Below the pieces are notes generated by a model that searched no databases, was not told where the DNA came from, and was given only the letters and a program-made list of their open reading frames with translations. From JACCYI01 sp963828075 (GTDB lineage Bacteria; Actinomycetota; Thermoleophilia; Solirubrobacterales; Solirubrobacteraceae), in assembly GCA_963828075.1 (NCBI GenBank), contig CAWHDH010000021.1, forward strand, positions 3,534,001 to 3,598,000: 64,000 nucleotides of DNA, read 5' to 3'. This document shows, piece after piece, positions 15,281 through 23,628 of the stretch. Both the position numbers and the translations under genes were made by a program. How positions within the stretch are numbered: the first letter of the stretch is position 1; every line of letters starts with the position of its first letter.

Positions 15281-15852
15281 ATCGGGATGCCCCAGAGCGG
15301 GAACCAGCGCTCGAGCTCGGCCTCGACCGGCAGCTCACGGCCGATCTGCGCCTTGAGCCGCAGCTCGCGCTCGTTGTCTCGCTGCTGCGCGCCACCGCTC
15401 GGGACGAACGGGTAGAACGCGCCGCGCTTGTAGTTGTAGATCCAGTAGACGGGCTTGCCGGCCTGGTCGCGGAACGCGAAGACGGCGCAGAGGATGCGGT
15501 CGCCGTAGCCGCCGCCCTCGATGGCGGTGGAGACGGCGTTGATCCCGACGACGAGGTCCTCCATGTCGGGGTCCTCGAGGACCAGCCACCGGTAGCCGAA
15601 CGAGTCGTCCTGGCTGGTGACCGTCGTGCCCGTCTCCTCGCCCGTCCCCCGCACGACCTCCTCCATGTCGCGCACGATGCCCTCGAAGTCGGCGGTCGCC
15701 AGCGGCTGGAAGACGATCCCCGCCTTGCCCGAGGTCTCCAGCCCCAGCTCGAGCTGGAGCGTGACCGCGGCGGTGCTCATCGCGAAGACGCGGTCGGTCG
15801 GCACCGGCTGCTTGAGCTTGCGCTTGCCGGTGAGAACGTCGAAGAAGCCCAT
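15277..15852 (-). CDS. pspAB: PspA-associated protein PspAB
   Basis: A 191-residue protein with the PspAB layout: a MGFFDVLTG start, AMSTAAVTLQLELGLETSGKAGIVF, DSFGYRWLVLEDPD, the strand RILCAVFAFRD, and YNYKRGAFYPFVPSGG followed by the terminal LERWFPLWG. PspAB is found beside HtpX or PspA in actinobacteria and archaea and is thought to act in envelope stress, with the mechanism unknown. ATG 15852 lies 4 nt behind the htpX stop, giving an htpX-pspAB operon. PspA and PspAA lie 5 kb away, so all core partners are in this window. Confidence 0.88.
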   Translation of the reverse strand: MGFFDVLTGKRKLKQPVPTDRVFAMSTAAVTLQLELGLETSGKAGIVFQPLATADFEGIVRDMEEVVRGTGEETGTTVTSQDDSFGYRWLVLEDPDMEDLVVGINAVSTAIEGGGYGDRILCAVFAFRDQAGKPVYWIYNYKRGAFYPFVPSGGAQQRDNERELRLKAQIGRELPVEAELERWFPLWGIPI

Positions 15853-15856
15853 GGGA

Positions 15857-16771
15857 TTACGCCGGGACGCCCTGGAGCTGGGACTCGAGGCGCTGGAGCG
15901 CCGCGATCCGCTTCTCCATCGGCGGGTGCGTCGCGAAGATGGCGCCGATCGCCTTGCCGGCGCCCGGGGGGAAGATGTAGAACGCGGCCAGCTCGCTCTG
16001 GGCACGCAGGTCCTTCTCCGGGATCCGCTGCATCCCGCCGCTGATCTTGACGAGCGCCGAGGCCAGCGCGCTCGGGCGCCCGGTGATCAGCGCCGCGCCG
16101 CGGTCGGCCGCGAACTCGCGGTAGCGCGACAGCGCCTGCATCAGGAAGAACGAGATGACGTAGACGACGAACGAGACGATGAGCAGGACGAAGAAGCTGG
16201 GGTTGTCGTCGTCGTCGCTCGAGTGCCCGCCGCCGAAGAACAGGCCGAACTGCATGATGTAGGCGGCGATCGTCGCGAAGAACGACGCCAGCGTCATCAC
16301 CAGGACGTCGCGGTTCTGGACGTGGGTCAACTCGTGCGCCATGACGCCCTCGAGCTCGGCGGGCGAGAGCAGCTCCATGATCCCGGTGGTCGCGCAGACG
16401 GTGGCCGACTTCGGCGAGCGGCCGAGGGCGAACGCGTTCGGCATCCGGGTGTTGGCGATCGCGACCTTCGGCTTGGGCAGGTCGGCCTGCACGCACAGCC
16501 GGTCGATCATCGCGTGGAACTCGGGCGCCTCCTGCGGCGTGACCTCGCGGGCGCCCATGGCGCGCAGCGCCAGCTTGTCGGAGCCGAAGAGCTGGAACAG
16601 CGCCAGCCCGCCGGCGATGACGGCCACGGTGACCCCGTTGACTCCCGACCCGAGCAGGGCGACGACGAAGCCGACGTAGAGGAGGCCGAGCAGGAACATC
16701 ACGAACGTCATCCGGAGCTGGAGCCCGGTGTCGCGTCCGAAGGAGGTGGGTCTGGGCATGGTGCGTCCCAT
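15857..16771 (-). CDS. htpX: Membrane metalloprotease HtpX (M48)
   Basis: A 304-residue integral membrane protease. Two N-terminal transmembrane segments precede the zinc motif HELTHVQNRD near residue 140, then two more segments and the downstream zinc-ligand Glu in YREFAADRGAALITG. HtpX degrades misfolded membrane proteins. The ending THPPMEKRIAALQRLE is classic for the family. ATG 16771 or ATG 16759 could be the start; neither has a good RBS. It is the first gene of the operon with pspAB, linking membrane proteolysis to the Psp response. Confidence 0.94.
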   Translation of the reverse strand: MGRTMPRPTSFGRDTGLQLRMTFVMFLLGLLYVGFVVALLGSGVNGVTVAVIAGGLALFQLFGSDKLALRAMGAREVTPQEAPEFHAMIDRLCVQADLPKPKVAIANTRMPNAFALGRSPKSATVCATTGIMELLSPAELEGVMAHELTHVQNRDVLVMTLASFFATIAAYIMQFGLFFGGGHSSDDDDNPSFFVLLIVSFVVYVISFFLMQALSRYREFAADRGAALITGRPSALASALVKISGGMQRIPEKDLRAQSELAAFYIFPPGAGKAIGAIFATHPPMEKRIAALQRLESQLQGVPA

Positions 16772-16914
16772 TCTGGCAGGGACGGATCGCGCCTTTACGA
16801 CGTTTTACCTACCGAGACACGCCGTCGGAAGGCGGATTCCTCCTGCAAACGCGAAAGATCGGTTGCATGCTCCATAAGCGGAGCCATGTCACTGGATTAC
16901 GGCCCCGGCCCCGT

Positions 16915-16920
16915 TATCGT
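16915..16920 (+). promoter_or_regulatory. -10 box TATCGT, leaderless M23 peptidase start
   Basis: TATCGT is 9 nt upstream of ATG 16930 with no Shine-Dalgarno between, consistent with transcription starting at or near the ATG. Confidence 0.45.
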
Positions 16921-16929
16921 GGCCGCCGC

Positions 16930-18126
16930 ATGCGTCGTCGCCTCGCTCTGCTGCTCGCGCTGGTGGCCGCGCCCGTCCTGCTGTGGGCGGCGCTGCCGCT
17001 GGGCTCGACCGCCTCCCCCCAGAGCCGCTCCGCGGCCATCGGGAACAAGATCGCCGCCAAGCGCAAGGCGGTCGAGAAGAAAAAGGGCTCCGAGCGCGTG
17101 CTCTCGACGACGATCGCCGGCTACTCGCGGCGGATCAACGCGCTGCAGGAGGACATCGGCGTCCTTCAGGCCCGCCAGGCCAAGATCCAGGGAGACCTCG
17201 ACGCCAAGCGCGCCGAGCTCGCGGAGATCCAGGCGAAGCTGCGCGCCGAGCGCGCCCGCCTCGCCCGGCTGCGCGCGCGGCTGGCCGAGGCGCGAGCCGC
17301 GCTCTCGAAGCGGATGGTCGAGCTCTACAAGGCCGACAAGCCCGACGTCGTGACGGTCGTGCTCGAATCCGACGGCTTCGCCGACCTGCTCGAGCGCACC
17401 GAGTTCATGCAGCGCGTCACCGACCAGGACACGCGGATCGTCACCACCGTGCGGTCGGCCAAGGCCGACGCGACGCGCACGGCCAAGCGACTGGACTCGC
17501 TCGAGAACCGCCAGCAGAAGGTCGCCGCCGTCATCCTCGAGCGTCGCAACGAGGTGGCCGCGATCCGCGCCGAGCTCGTCGACCGCCGCGACTCCTTCGC
17601 ATCCGTGCGCTCGGACAAGAAGGAGGTGCTCGCATCCGTGCGCTCGCACCGCCACGAGCTCGAAGGCGACCTGCGCGCGCTCGAGAAGGAGCAGGCGAAG
17701 GTCCAGGCCGCGCTGCAGGCGGCGGCGGGCGCACCGGGCGCCGGGCCGGTCCGCAACGGCTCGGGCCAGCTCATCTGGCCGGTCAACGGCCCGGTCGTCT
17801 CCGGGTTCGGCCAGCGCTGGGGGCGCCTGCACGCCGGGGTCGACATCGCCGTCCCGTCGGGCACGCCGATCCGCGCGGCCGACGGGGGTCGGGTCGTGCT
17901 GCTCGGCTGGACCGGCGGCTACGGCAACTACACGTGCATCCAGCACAACGGGTCGCTCTCGACGTGCTACGCCCATCAGTCGCGCTACGCGACCTCGAAC
18001 GGCGCCAGCGTCTCCAAGGGCCAGGTCATCGGCTACATCGGCTGCACCGGGCACTGCTTTGGCGACCACCTGCACTTCGAGACGCGGGTCGGCGGCTCTC
18101 CCGTCGACCCGATGGGCTACCTGTAG
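16930..18126 (+). CDS. Secreted coiled-coil M23 peptidase (EnvC/NlpD-like)
   Basis: A 398-residue secreted protein. The N-terminal signal segment is LALLLALVAAPVLLWAA. A long coiled coil rich in Ala/Arg/Glu/Lys spans about residues 35-270, and an M23 LytM domain ends the protein. Zinc and catalytic residues are seen as HAGVDIA (H-x3-D) and GDHLHFE (H-x-H), with YAHQS between. The M23 site is complete, so it may be an active endopeptidase that cuts peptidoglycan cross-links, or with its coiled coil an activator at the septum. An upstream 21-codon extension without a signal is rejected. GNAT follows 5 nt later. Confidence 0.9.
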   Translation: MRRRLALLLALVAAPVLLWAALPLGSTASPQSRSAAIGNKIAAKRKAVEKKKGSERVLSTTIAGYSRRINALQEDIGVLQARQAKIQGDLDAKRAELAEIQAKLRAERARLARLRARLAEARAALSKRMVELYKADKPDVVTVVLESDGFADLLERTEFMQRVTDQDTRIVTTVRSAKADATRTAKRLDSLENRQQKVAAVILERRNEVAAIRAELVDRRDSFASVRSDKKEVLASVRSHRHELEGDLRALEKEQAKVQAALQAAAGAPGAGPVRNGSGQLIWPVNGPVVSGFGQRWGRLHAGVDIAVPSGTPIRAADGGRVVLLGWTGGYGNYTCIQHNGSLSTCYAHQSRYATSNGASVSKGQVIGYIGCTGHCFGDHLHFETRVGGSPVDPMGYL

Positions 18127-18131
18127 CGGGG

Positions 18132-18692
18132 ATGGAGGGCGGGGCCTCGCAGCCGGTGCTGCGGGTCGCGGCGGTCGCGGACGCCCCGCGGATCTCCGCC
18201 CTGATGCGCGCGTCGATCCTCGAGCTGTTCCCGCGGGTCTACGACGCGCGCCAGACGGCGAGCGCCGTGATCCACATCGCCGCGCTGGACATGGCGCTGA
18301 TCGAGGACCGGACGTACTTCGTCCACGAGACCGCCGCCGGGGAGATCGTCGCGTGCGGCGGCTGGAGCCGGCGCAGCAAGCTCCACGCCGGCGCCGCGGC
18401 CGCCGAGGACGACGACCGCCTGCTCGATCCCCGCACCGAGCCGGCGCGCGTCCGCGCGATGTTCGTCCGCGCGGACTGGACGCGCCGCGGGCTCGGGCGG
18501 GCGATCCTCGCGGCGTGCGAGGACGCCGCCCGCGCGGAGGGGTTCCGCACGCTCGCGCTGATGGCGACGCTCCCCGGCGAGCCGCTGTACCGGGCCGCCG
18601 GGTTCCGCGAGACCGGCCGGGTGATGGTGACCCACCCCGACGGCGTGCAGCTCGCCGCGGTCACGATGGAACGGCCCGTCGGCCCGGGCTAG
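18132..18692 (+). CDS. GNAT family N-acetyltransferase
   Basis: A 186-residue acetyltransferase. The acetyl-CoA motif is MFVRADWTRRGLGRAI near residue 113 (R-x-x-G-x-G type), followed by the LALMATLPGEPLYRAAGF beta-bulge region typical of GNATs. The first half binds the acceptor, which is unknown. ATG 18132 follows the M23 gene by 5 nt with GCGGGG in front, so it is probably co-transcribed. Its TAG stop is shared with the convergent PadR gene in the palindrome CTAG. Confidence 0.85.
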   Translation: MEGGASQPVLRVAAVADAPRISALMRASILELFPRVYDARQTASAVIHIAALDMALIEDRTYFVHETAAGEIVACGGWSRRSKLHAGAAAAEDDDRLLDPRTEPARVRAMFVRADWTRRGLGRAILAACEDAARAEGFRTLALMATLPGEPLYRAAGFRETGRVMVTHPDGVQLAAVTMERPVGPG

Positions 18693-19291
18693 TTGACCTC
18701 CTCCGGCGGGTCCTCGGCGAGGATCCGGTAGAGCGCGCGGCGCGCGTCGCCCAGCACCTTGGCGGCCTCGGCGATCTGCTCCTCGGTGCCGGCGAGCCCG
18801 ACTTGGTTGCCGGCCGCGCCCACCTGGTGCAGCAGCCCTCGCAGCGCGAGCGCGCCCTCCGGCAGCCCGCCCCCGACGGTGTCCCACGGCGCCGGCGCGC
18901 CCTCGGGCCGCTCGGCGATCCGGGCGCGCCCGTCGTCGGTCAGCGTGTAGACCTTGCCCGGCCCGCGCGACTCGGCGACCACCAGGCCCTCGTCCTCGAG
19001 CTGCTGGAGGATCGGGTACACCGAGCCAGGGCTCGGGCGCCAGGCGCCGCCGCTGCGCGCCTCGATCTCCTGCATGAGCCCGTAGCCGTTGCGTGGCTCC
19101 TCGGCGAGCAAGAGGAGCAGCGCGTCGCGAACGTCGCCGCGCGCCGCGCGCCCGCCCGGGCCGAACCCGCGGCGCCCGCGGTGCCCGCCGTGGCGCCCGT
19201 GGCCGTGCCCGTGTCGCCCGCCCATCGTCATGCGTGCGAAGCCGAACAGGGCCTCGCGGTCAGGGGTCCATCCGTGTCGAATGCCGTGCAT
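18689..19291 (-). CDS. PadR family transcriptional regulator
   Basis: A 200-residue regulator. A His/Gly/Arg-rich N-terminus of about 40 residues precedes a PadR winged helix: DALLLLLAEEPRNGYGLMQEIEARSGGAWRPSPGSVYPILQQLEDEGLV, then the wing GKVYTLTDDGR. A C-terminal helical dimerisation region follows. The His-rich start could bind metal. ATG 19291 has TTGGAGG five bases upstream and is preferred to TTG 19303. Directly upstream lies a strong TATCGCGATA-type dyad, likely its own operator. No transporter or efflux partner is adjacent; the neighbouring hydrolase may be the target. Confidence 0.9.
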   Translation of the reverse strand: MHGIRHGWTPDREALFGFARMTMGGRHGHGHGRHGGHRGRRGFGPGGRAARGDVRDALLLLLAEEPRNGYGLMQEIEARSGGAWRPSPGSVYPILQQLEDEGLVVAESRGPGKVYTLTDDGRARIAERPEGAPAPWDTVGGGLPEGALALRGLLHQVGAAGNQVGLAGTEEQIAEAAKVLGDARRALYRILAEDPPEEVN

Positions 19292-19323
19292 CCGAACCTC
19301 CAATGAGAGAGTGTCATCGACCG

Positions 19324-19343
19324 ATCACGATATATCGCGATAG
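19324..19343. promoter_or_regulatory. Overlapping palindromes, probable PadR operator
   Basis: Two 10-bp perfect palindromes overlap: CGATATATCG (19328-19337) and TATCGCGATA (19333-19342). They are AT-rich in a very GC-rich setting and lie 35 bp upstream of the padR ATG, between padR and the end of the hydrolase gene. PadR regulators commonly bind such dyads and repress themselves. Confidence 0.65.
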
Positions 19344-19351
19344 TCATCGTG

Positions 19352-20059
19352 TCAAGCGGCGCGGTCCGGCGCGCCCGCGAACGCCCGCCGGATGAAGCGG
19401 ACCGCCTCGATCTGGAGGTCGACGTCGTGCTGGACGGAGCGGTGGTGGCCGCCGGGCAGGACGAGGAGGCGCTTGGCCCGCGCCCGCGAGCGCTCGTGCA
19501 GCTCGATCGAATGGCGAACCGGCACCCGCTCGTCGCCCTCGGCGTGCAGCAGCATCAGCGGGATGGGCGACTGCTCGACGACGTCACGCAGGTCGTGCTC
19601 GGCGAGCAGCGCTTCGACGGCGGGGAGGTCGACCTCGAAATCGAAGTCCTCGTCGCGCAGGCCGCGGGTCAGCAGCTCGGCCGGGGCCGGGCAGATCGCC
19701 ACCACCGCCACGGCGTGCGCATGCTCGGCGGCGGCGACGGACACGTAGCCGCCCATGCTCGAGCCGCGCAGGGCCACCGGGCCGGGCGGCAGCAGGCCGG
19801 CGATCGTGGCGATGTCGGTGAGGATCCGGCCGTCGAGCGGCCCGGGCGAGGCGCCGTGGCCGCGCTGGTCGTAGGCCACCGCGGCCATCCCGGAGTCGCG
19901 CACGAGGCGCGCGAAGTCGTGGTGGGACTCCTTGCAGGAATCGGCGCCGTGGACGATGACGACGCCGCCCTCGGGCTCGCCCTCCGGCAGCCACAGGGAG
20001 TAGGCGAGGCCGTCGACGGAGTCGACGCGGGTGGGGGGAGCCGGGGTGGGATGCCGCAT
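19352..20059 (-). CDS. Alpha/beta hydrolase
   Basis: A 235-residue alpha/beta hydrolase. The oxyanion region is VIVHGADSCKESHHD, the nucleophile elbow is GSSMGG (Ser near 97), the acid lies in LLHAEGDERVP, and the catalytic His in LPGGHHRSVQHD. There is no signal peptide, so it is cytosolic. The substrate is unknown; the lipase/esterase/prolyl-oligopeptidase-like group fits. The start codon ATG 20059 is divergent from lysA, whose TACTCT box begins at this very base, so the lysA promoter overlaps this gene's 5' end. It could be read through into padR. Confidence 0.87.
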   Translation of the reverse strand: MRHPTPAPPTRVDSVDGLAYSLWLPEGEPEGGVVIVHGADSCKESHHDFARLVRDSGMAAVAYDQRGHGASPGPLDGRILTDIATIAGLLPPGPVALRGSSMGGYVSVAAAEHAHAVAVVAICPAPAELLTRGLRDEDFDFEVDLPAVEALLAEHDLRDVVEQSPIPLMLLHAEGDERVPVRHSIELHERSRARAKRLLVLPGGHHRSVQHDVDLQIEAVRFIRRAFAGAPDRAA

Positions 20060-20064
20060 ACTCT
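20059..20064 (+). promoter_or_regulatory. -10 box TACTCT, leaderless lysA start
   Basis: TACTCT is 10 nt upstream of ATG 20075 with no Shine-Dalgarno between. A second ATG at 20051 lies upstream of the box and is therefore unlikely to be used. Confidence 0.45.
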
Positions 20065-20074
20065 GGCGCCGACG

Positions 20075-21343
20075 ATGGCCGCCGCCACCCGCTCACTCTA
20101 TCCCGAGGCCGCCTCCGTCGAGGGCGGTCGGCTGACGATCGGCGGGTGCGACGCGGGCGAGCTCGCCCGCGAGTTCGGGACGCCGGCCTACGTGGTGTCC
20201 GAGGACGACCTGCGGGCCCGCGCGCGCGAGTTCGCCGGAGCGATGGAGCGTCACCACACCGGGCCCTGGCAGGTGGCGTTCGCGTCCAAGGCGTTCCCGT
20301 GCACGGCCGTCCTGCGCCTCTTCCGCGAGGAGGGCCTGCTGGCCGACGTCGCCTCCCTCGGCGAGCTGCACCTCGCCCGCCATGCCGGTTACGAGGGCCC
20401 CGAGATCGTCGTGCACGGCAACGCCAAGTCGGTCGCCGAGCTCGAGGCGGCGGTGGCCGCGGCCGGCGCGACGATCGTCCTCGACAACCTCGACGAGCTC
20501 GATCGCTTGGCCCGGCTGGTCCCATCGGGCGGCGGGCAGCGCGTGCTGATCCGGATCAACCCGGGCGTCGAGACCGCCACCCACGCCGCGATCGCCACGG
20601 GCCAGGCGGACTCGAAGTTCGGCGTCTCGCTCGCCGACGCGCCCGGCGTCATCGAGCGGGCGCGATCGACCCCCGGCCTCGACCTTCGCGGGCTGCACAT
20701 CCACATCGGCTCCCAGCTCTTCGACCCCGCGCCGTACCGGGCCGCGATCGCCGCGCTGGGGCCGCTCGGCGAGTTCCCGGAGTACGACCTCGGCGGCGGC
20801 TTCGGCGTGCCCTACACCGACGGCGACCGGCCGCTCGACCACGACGCCCTCCTGGCGGCGATGGTGATCGCCGCGCACGAGCATCTCGGCGCGCGCGACA
20901 AGCCGCTCAGGATCGAGCCGGGCCGCGCGCTCGTCGCAGCGGCGGGCGTCACGCTCTACACCGTGGAGTCGGTCAAGCGCAACGTCTCGACCTGGGTGGC
21001 GGTCGACGGCGGGATGTCGGACAACCTGCGCCCGATGCTCTACGGCGCGCGCTACGAGGCCGACGTCGTCGACCGGCTGACCGGCGCCGACGAGCCCGGC
21101 GAGGTCTGCCACCTCGCCGGCAAGCACTGCGAGTCCGGCGACGTGATCGTCCGCGACGTGCGGCTGCGCGGACCCCGGCAGGGGGACGTCGTCGCCACCC
21201 CGGTCACCGGCGCCTACGTCTACGCGCTGGCCAACAACTACAACGGCGTCCCGCGGCCGCCCGTGGTCTTCTGCTCCGGCGGGAGCGCGCGCGCCGTCGT
21301 CCGCCGCGAGACGCTGGAGGAGCTGCATGCCCGAGACGTTTAG
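20075..21343 (+). CDS. lysA: Diaminopimelate decarboxylase
   Basis: A 422-residue fold-type III PLP decarboxylase that makes lysine from meso-diaminopimelate. The PLP lysine is in VAFASKAFPC near residue 70, HIHIGSQL follows near 210, the glycine loop is YDLGGGFGVPY, and the active-site Cys is in GKHCESGDV. Substrate-binding residues lie in IEPGRALVA. Length is typical. The hom start overlaps its 3' end by 17 nt, so lysA, hom, thrC and thrB form one aspartate-family operon. ATG 20075 is favoured by the adjacent -10 box. Confidence 0.95.
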   Translation: MAAATRSLYPEAASVEGGRLTIGGCDAGELAREFGTPAYVVSEDDLRARAREFAGAMERHHTGPWQVAFASKAFPCTAVLRLFREEGLLADVASLGELHLARHAGYEGPEIVVHGNAKSVAELEAAVAAAGATIVLDNLDELDRLARLVPSGGGQRVLIRINPGVETATHAAIATGQADSKFGVSLADAPGVIERARSTPGLDLRGLHIHIGSQLFDPAPYRAAIAALGPLGEFPEYDLGGGFGVPYTDGDRPLDHDALLAAMVIAAHEHLGARDKPLRIEPGRALVAAAGVTLYTVESVKRNVSTWVAVDGGMSDNLRPMLYGARYEADVVDRLTGADEPGEVCHLAGKHCESGDVIVRDVRLRGPRQGDVVATPVTGAYVYALANNYNGVPRPPVVFCSGGSARAVVRRETLEELHARDV

Positions 21344-22550
21344 GGTCGGCCTCCTCGGCCACGGGACCGTGGGCGCCGCGTTCGCCACCTTGCTCCCCCA
21401 GCGCGCCGACGCCGTCGCCGCGACCGTCGGCCTGCGCCCCGAGCTGTGCGGCGTGCTCACCCGGTCGCGCGGTGACTTCGAGGAGATCCTTGGCCAGGCG
21501 GACCTGATCGTCGAGCTGATCGGCGGCCTCGAGCCGGCGCGCGAGTACGTCCTCGCGGCGATGCGGGCGGGCCGCCACGTGGTCACCGCCAACAAGCAGC
21601 TGCTCGCCCACCACGGCGAGGAGCTGTGGGCGACGGCGCGCGAGCACGGCGTCCAGCTGCGCTTCGAGGGCGCCGTCGCGGGCGTCGTGCCGGTCATCCG
21701 CGTGCTGCAGGAGTCGCTCGCCGCCGCCCACGTCGAGCGCATCCACGGGATCGTCAACGGGACGACCAACTTCATCCTCACCGAGATGGCCCGCACCGGC
21801 GCCTCCTACGCGGACGCGCTGGCCCAGGCGCAGGCGCTCGGCTACGCCGAGGCCGACCCGAGCGACGACGTCTCGGGGCGCGACGCGGCCGCCAAGATGG
21901 CGATCCTCGCGCGGCTCGCGTTCTCGACGCCGGTGCACCTCGACCAGGTCCCGTACGAGGGCATCGAGCACATCACCGCCCACGACATGGCCTACGCCCA
22001 CGACCTCGGGCTGAGCCTCAAGCTGGTCGGGACGGCGGAGCGCGTCGACGGCGGGATCAGCGTCCGCGTCCACCCCGCGTTCCTGTACGCGGGGCATCCG
22101 CTGGCGTCGGTCGGCGGCCCGTTCAACGCCGTCACGGTCGAATCCGACGCGATCACCGAGATCACGATGTCGGGGCCCGGGGCGGGCGGCCCGCAGACCG
22201 CCAGCGCGGTCCTCGGCGACGTGATCAGCGCGATGATCCCGCCCGCCTCGACCCCCGAGGCGATGGAGCGGCTGCCGATCGTCGAGGACGTGGAGTCCTC
22301 CTTCTACCTGCACCTCGAAGTGGCCGACCGGCCGGGCGTGCTCGCGCAGGTCGCCGAGGTGCTCGGCATGCAGGGCGCGTCGGTGCGCTCGGTCGTCCAG
22401 AAGGGGCTGGGGGGGAACGCACGCCTGGTGATGGTCGTCCATCCGCTGCCGGAGTCGCGGTTCTTCGCAGCGGTCCGGCTGATCGGCCAGCTCGACTTCA
22501 TGCGCTCGGCGCCGCGGGCGATCCGGGTGATCGACGAGGAGTTCCTGTGA
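21327..22550 (+). CDS. hom: Homoserine dehydrogenase with ACT domain
   Basis: A 407-residue NAD(P)-dependent enzyme that reduces aspartate semialdehyde to homoserine. The nucleotide loop is VGLLGHGTVG, followed by VVTANKQLLA and the signature GIVNGTTNFILTEM and GYAEADPSDDVSGRDAAAKM. The last about 80 residues (YLHLEVADRPGVLAQVAEVL onward) are an ACT domain, the usual site of threonine feedback inhibition. The start ATG 21327 lies inside lysA; the thrC GTG overlaps its stop. The order hom-thrC-thrB is the common actinobacterial one. Confidence 0.95.
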   Translation: MPETFRVGLLGHGTVGAAFATLLPQRADAVAATVGLRPELCGVLTRSRGDFEEILGQADLIVELIGGLEPAREYVLAAMRAGRHVVTANKQLLAHHGEELWATAREHGVQLRFEGAVAGVVPVIRVLQESLAAAHVERIHGIVNGTTNFILTEMARTGASYADALAQAQALGYAEADPSDDVSGRDAAAKMAILARLAFSTPVHLDQVPYEGIEHITAHDMAYAHDLGLSLKLVGTAERVDGGISVRVHPAFLYAGHPLASVGGPFNAVTVESDAITEITMSGPGAGGPQTASAVLGDVISAMIPPASTPEAMERLPIVEDVESSFYLHLEVADRPGVLAQVAEVLGMQGASVRSVVQKGLGGNARLVMVVHPLPESRFFAAVRLIGQLDFMRSAPRAIRVIDEEFL

Positions 22551-23593
22551 GCCCGGGCGCCGACGGCCGGGTCGGGCTGATCGAGCGCTACCGCGACCGG
22601 CTGCCGTTCGCCGCCTCCGATCCCGTCGTCTCGCTGCTCGAGGGCTCGACCCCGCTCGTCCATGCCGCGCGGGTCTCCGAGCGGGTGGGCGCCGACGTGT
22701 GGCTGAAGATCGAGGGCGCCAACCCGACGGGCTCGTTCAAGGACCGCGGGATGACCTGCGCGGTCTCCGCCGCAGTCCGCGAGGGCGCCGAGGCGGTGAT
22801 CTGCGCGTCGACCGGCAACACCGCGGCGAGCGCGGCGGCCTACGCGGCGCGCGCCGGCCTGCGGGGGGCGGTGATCGTCCCCGAGGGCAAGATCGCCACC
22901 GGCAAGCTCGCCCAGGCGCTGATGCACGGCGCTCGGGTCATCGCGCTGCGCGGCAACTTCGACCAGGCGCTCACGCTGGTCCGCGAGCTCGTCCAGCGCC
23001 ACCCGATCGCGCTCGTGAACTCGGTCAACCGGTTCCGGCTCGAGGGCCAGAAGACGGCCTCGTTCGAGATCGCCGAGGAGCTGGCCGGCGAGCTCGAGGT
23101 CCTCTGCATCCCGGTCGGCAATGCCGGCAACATCACCGCCTACTGGAAGGGGTTCGTCGAGCTCGGCCAGGCGCCGCGTCTGCTCGGCTTCCAGGCCGAG
23201 GGGGCGGCGCCGCTGGTGACGGGCAAGGTGGTCGAGAACCCCGAGACGGTCGCGTCGGCGATCCGGATCGGCAACCCGGCGCGCTGGGAGGAGGCGATGG
23301 ACGCGATGACCGCCTCCCACGGCGCGATCCGCGCCGTGTCCGACGCCGAGATCCTCGACGCGTACCGCTTCCTGGCCGCGGCCGAGGGCGTCTTCTGCGA
23401 GCCGGCGTCGGCGGCCGGCGTCGCGGGGCTGCTCAAGTACGGCGCCGACGGCGCCCAGCGCATCGCGTGCGTCCTGACCGGCCACGGGCTCAAGGACCCG
23501 CAGACGGCGCTGGGTCACGCCGGGTCGGTCATCCCGTGCGAGCCGGGCATCGCGGACGTGGAGCGGGCAGTTCTAGCGTCGCCCAGAGCATGA
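22547..23593 (+). CDS. thrC: Threonine synthase
   Basis: A 348-residue PLP enzyme converting phosphohomoserine to threonine. The PLP lysine lies in NPTGSFKDRGM near residue 61, STGNTAASAAAYAARAG is the substrate loop, and PVGNAGNITAYWKGF binds the cofactor phosphate. Short N-terminus and length match the actinobacterial type. GTG 22547 overlaps the hom stop (GTGA). Its own stop TGA overlaps an ATG at 23590, but that frame closes after 12 codons and thrB follows in another register. Confidence 0.95.
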   Translation: MSPGADGRVGLIERYRDRLPFAASDPVVSLLEGSTPLVHAARVSERVGADVWLKIEGANPTGSFKDRGMTCAVSAAVREGAEAVICASTGNTAASAAAYAARAGLRGAVIVPEGKIATGKLAQALMHGARVIALRGNFDQALTLVRELVQRHPIALVNSVNRFRLEGQKTASFEIAEELAGELEVLCIPVGNAGNITAYWKGFVELGQAPRLLGFQAEGAAPLVTGKVVENPETVASAIRIGNPARWEEAMDAMTASHGAIRAVSDAEILDAYRFLAAAEGVFCEPASAAGVAGLLKYGADGAQRIACVLTGHGLKDPQTALGHAGSVIPCEPGIADVERAVLASPRA

Positions 23594-23628
23594 GCGCCAG
23601 CGAAATGCGGCCGGTCGAAACTCATTAA
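23590..23628 (+). other. 12-codon frame between thrC and thrB
   Basis: ATG 23590 overlaps the thrC stop as ATGA and reads MSASEMRPVETH before TAA 23626-23628. If one base near 23622 is extra, this frame would run directly into thrB and give it a normal start. As the sequence stands it is either a coupling mini-frame or the severed thrB N-terminus. Confidence 0.4.

Noticed and set aside
23590..23628. Threonine attenuator before thrB
   Set aside because: The 12-codon frame has one Thr and no terminator/antiterminator pairing that I can see.
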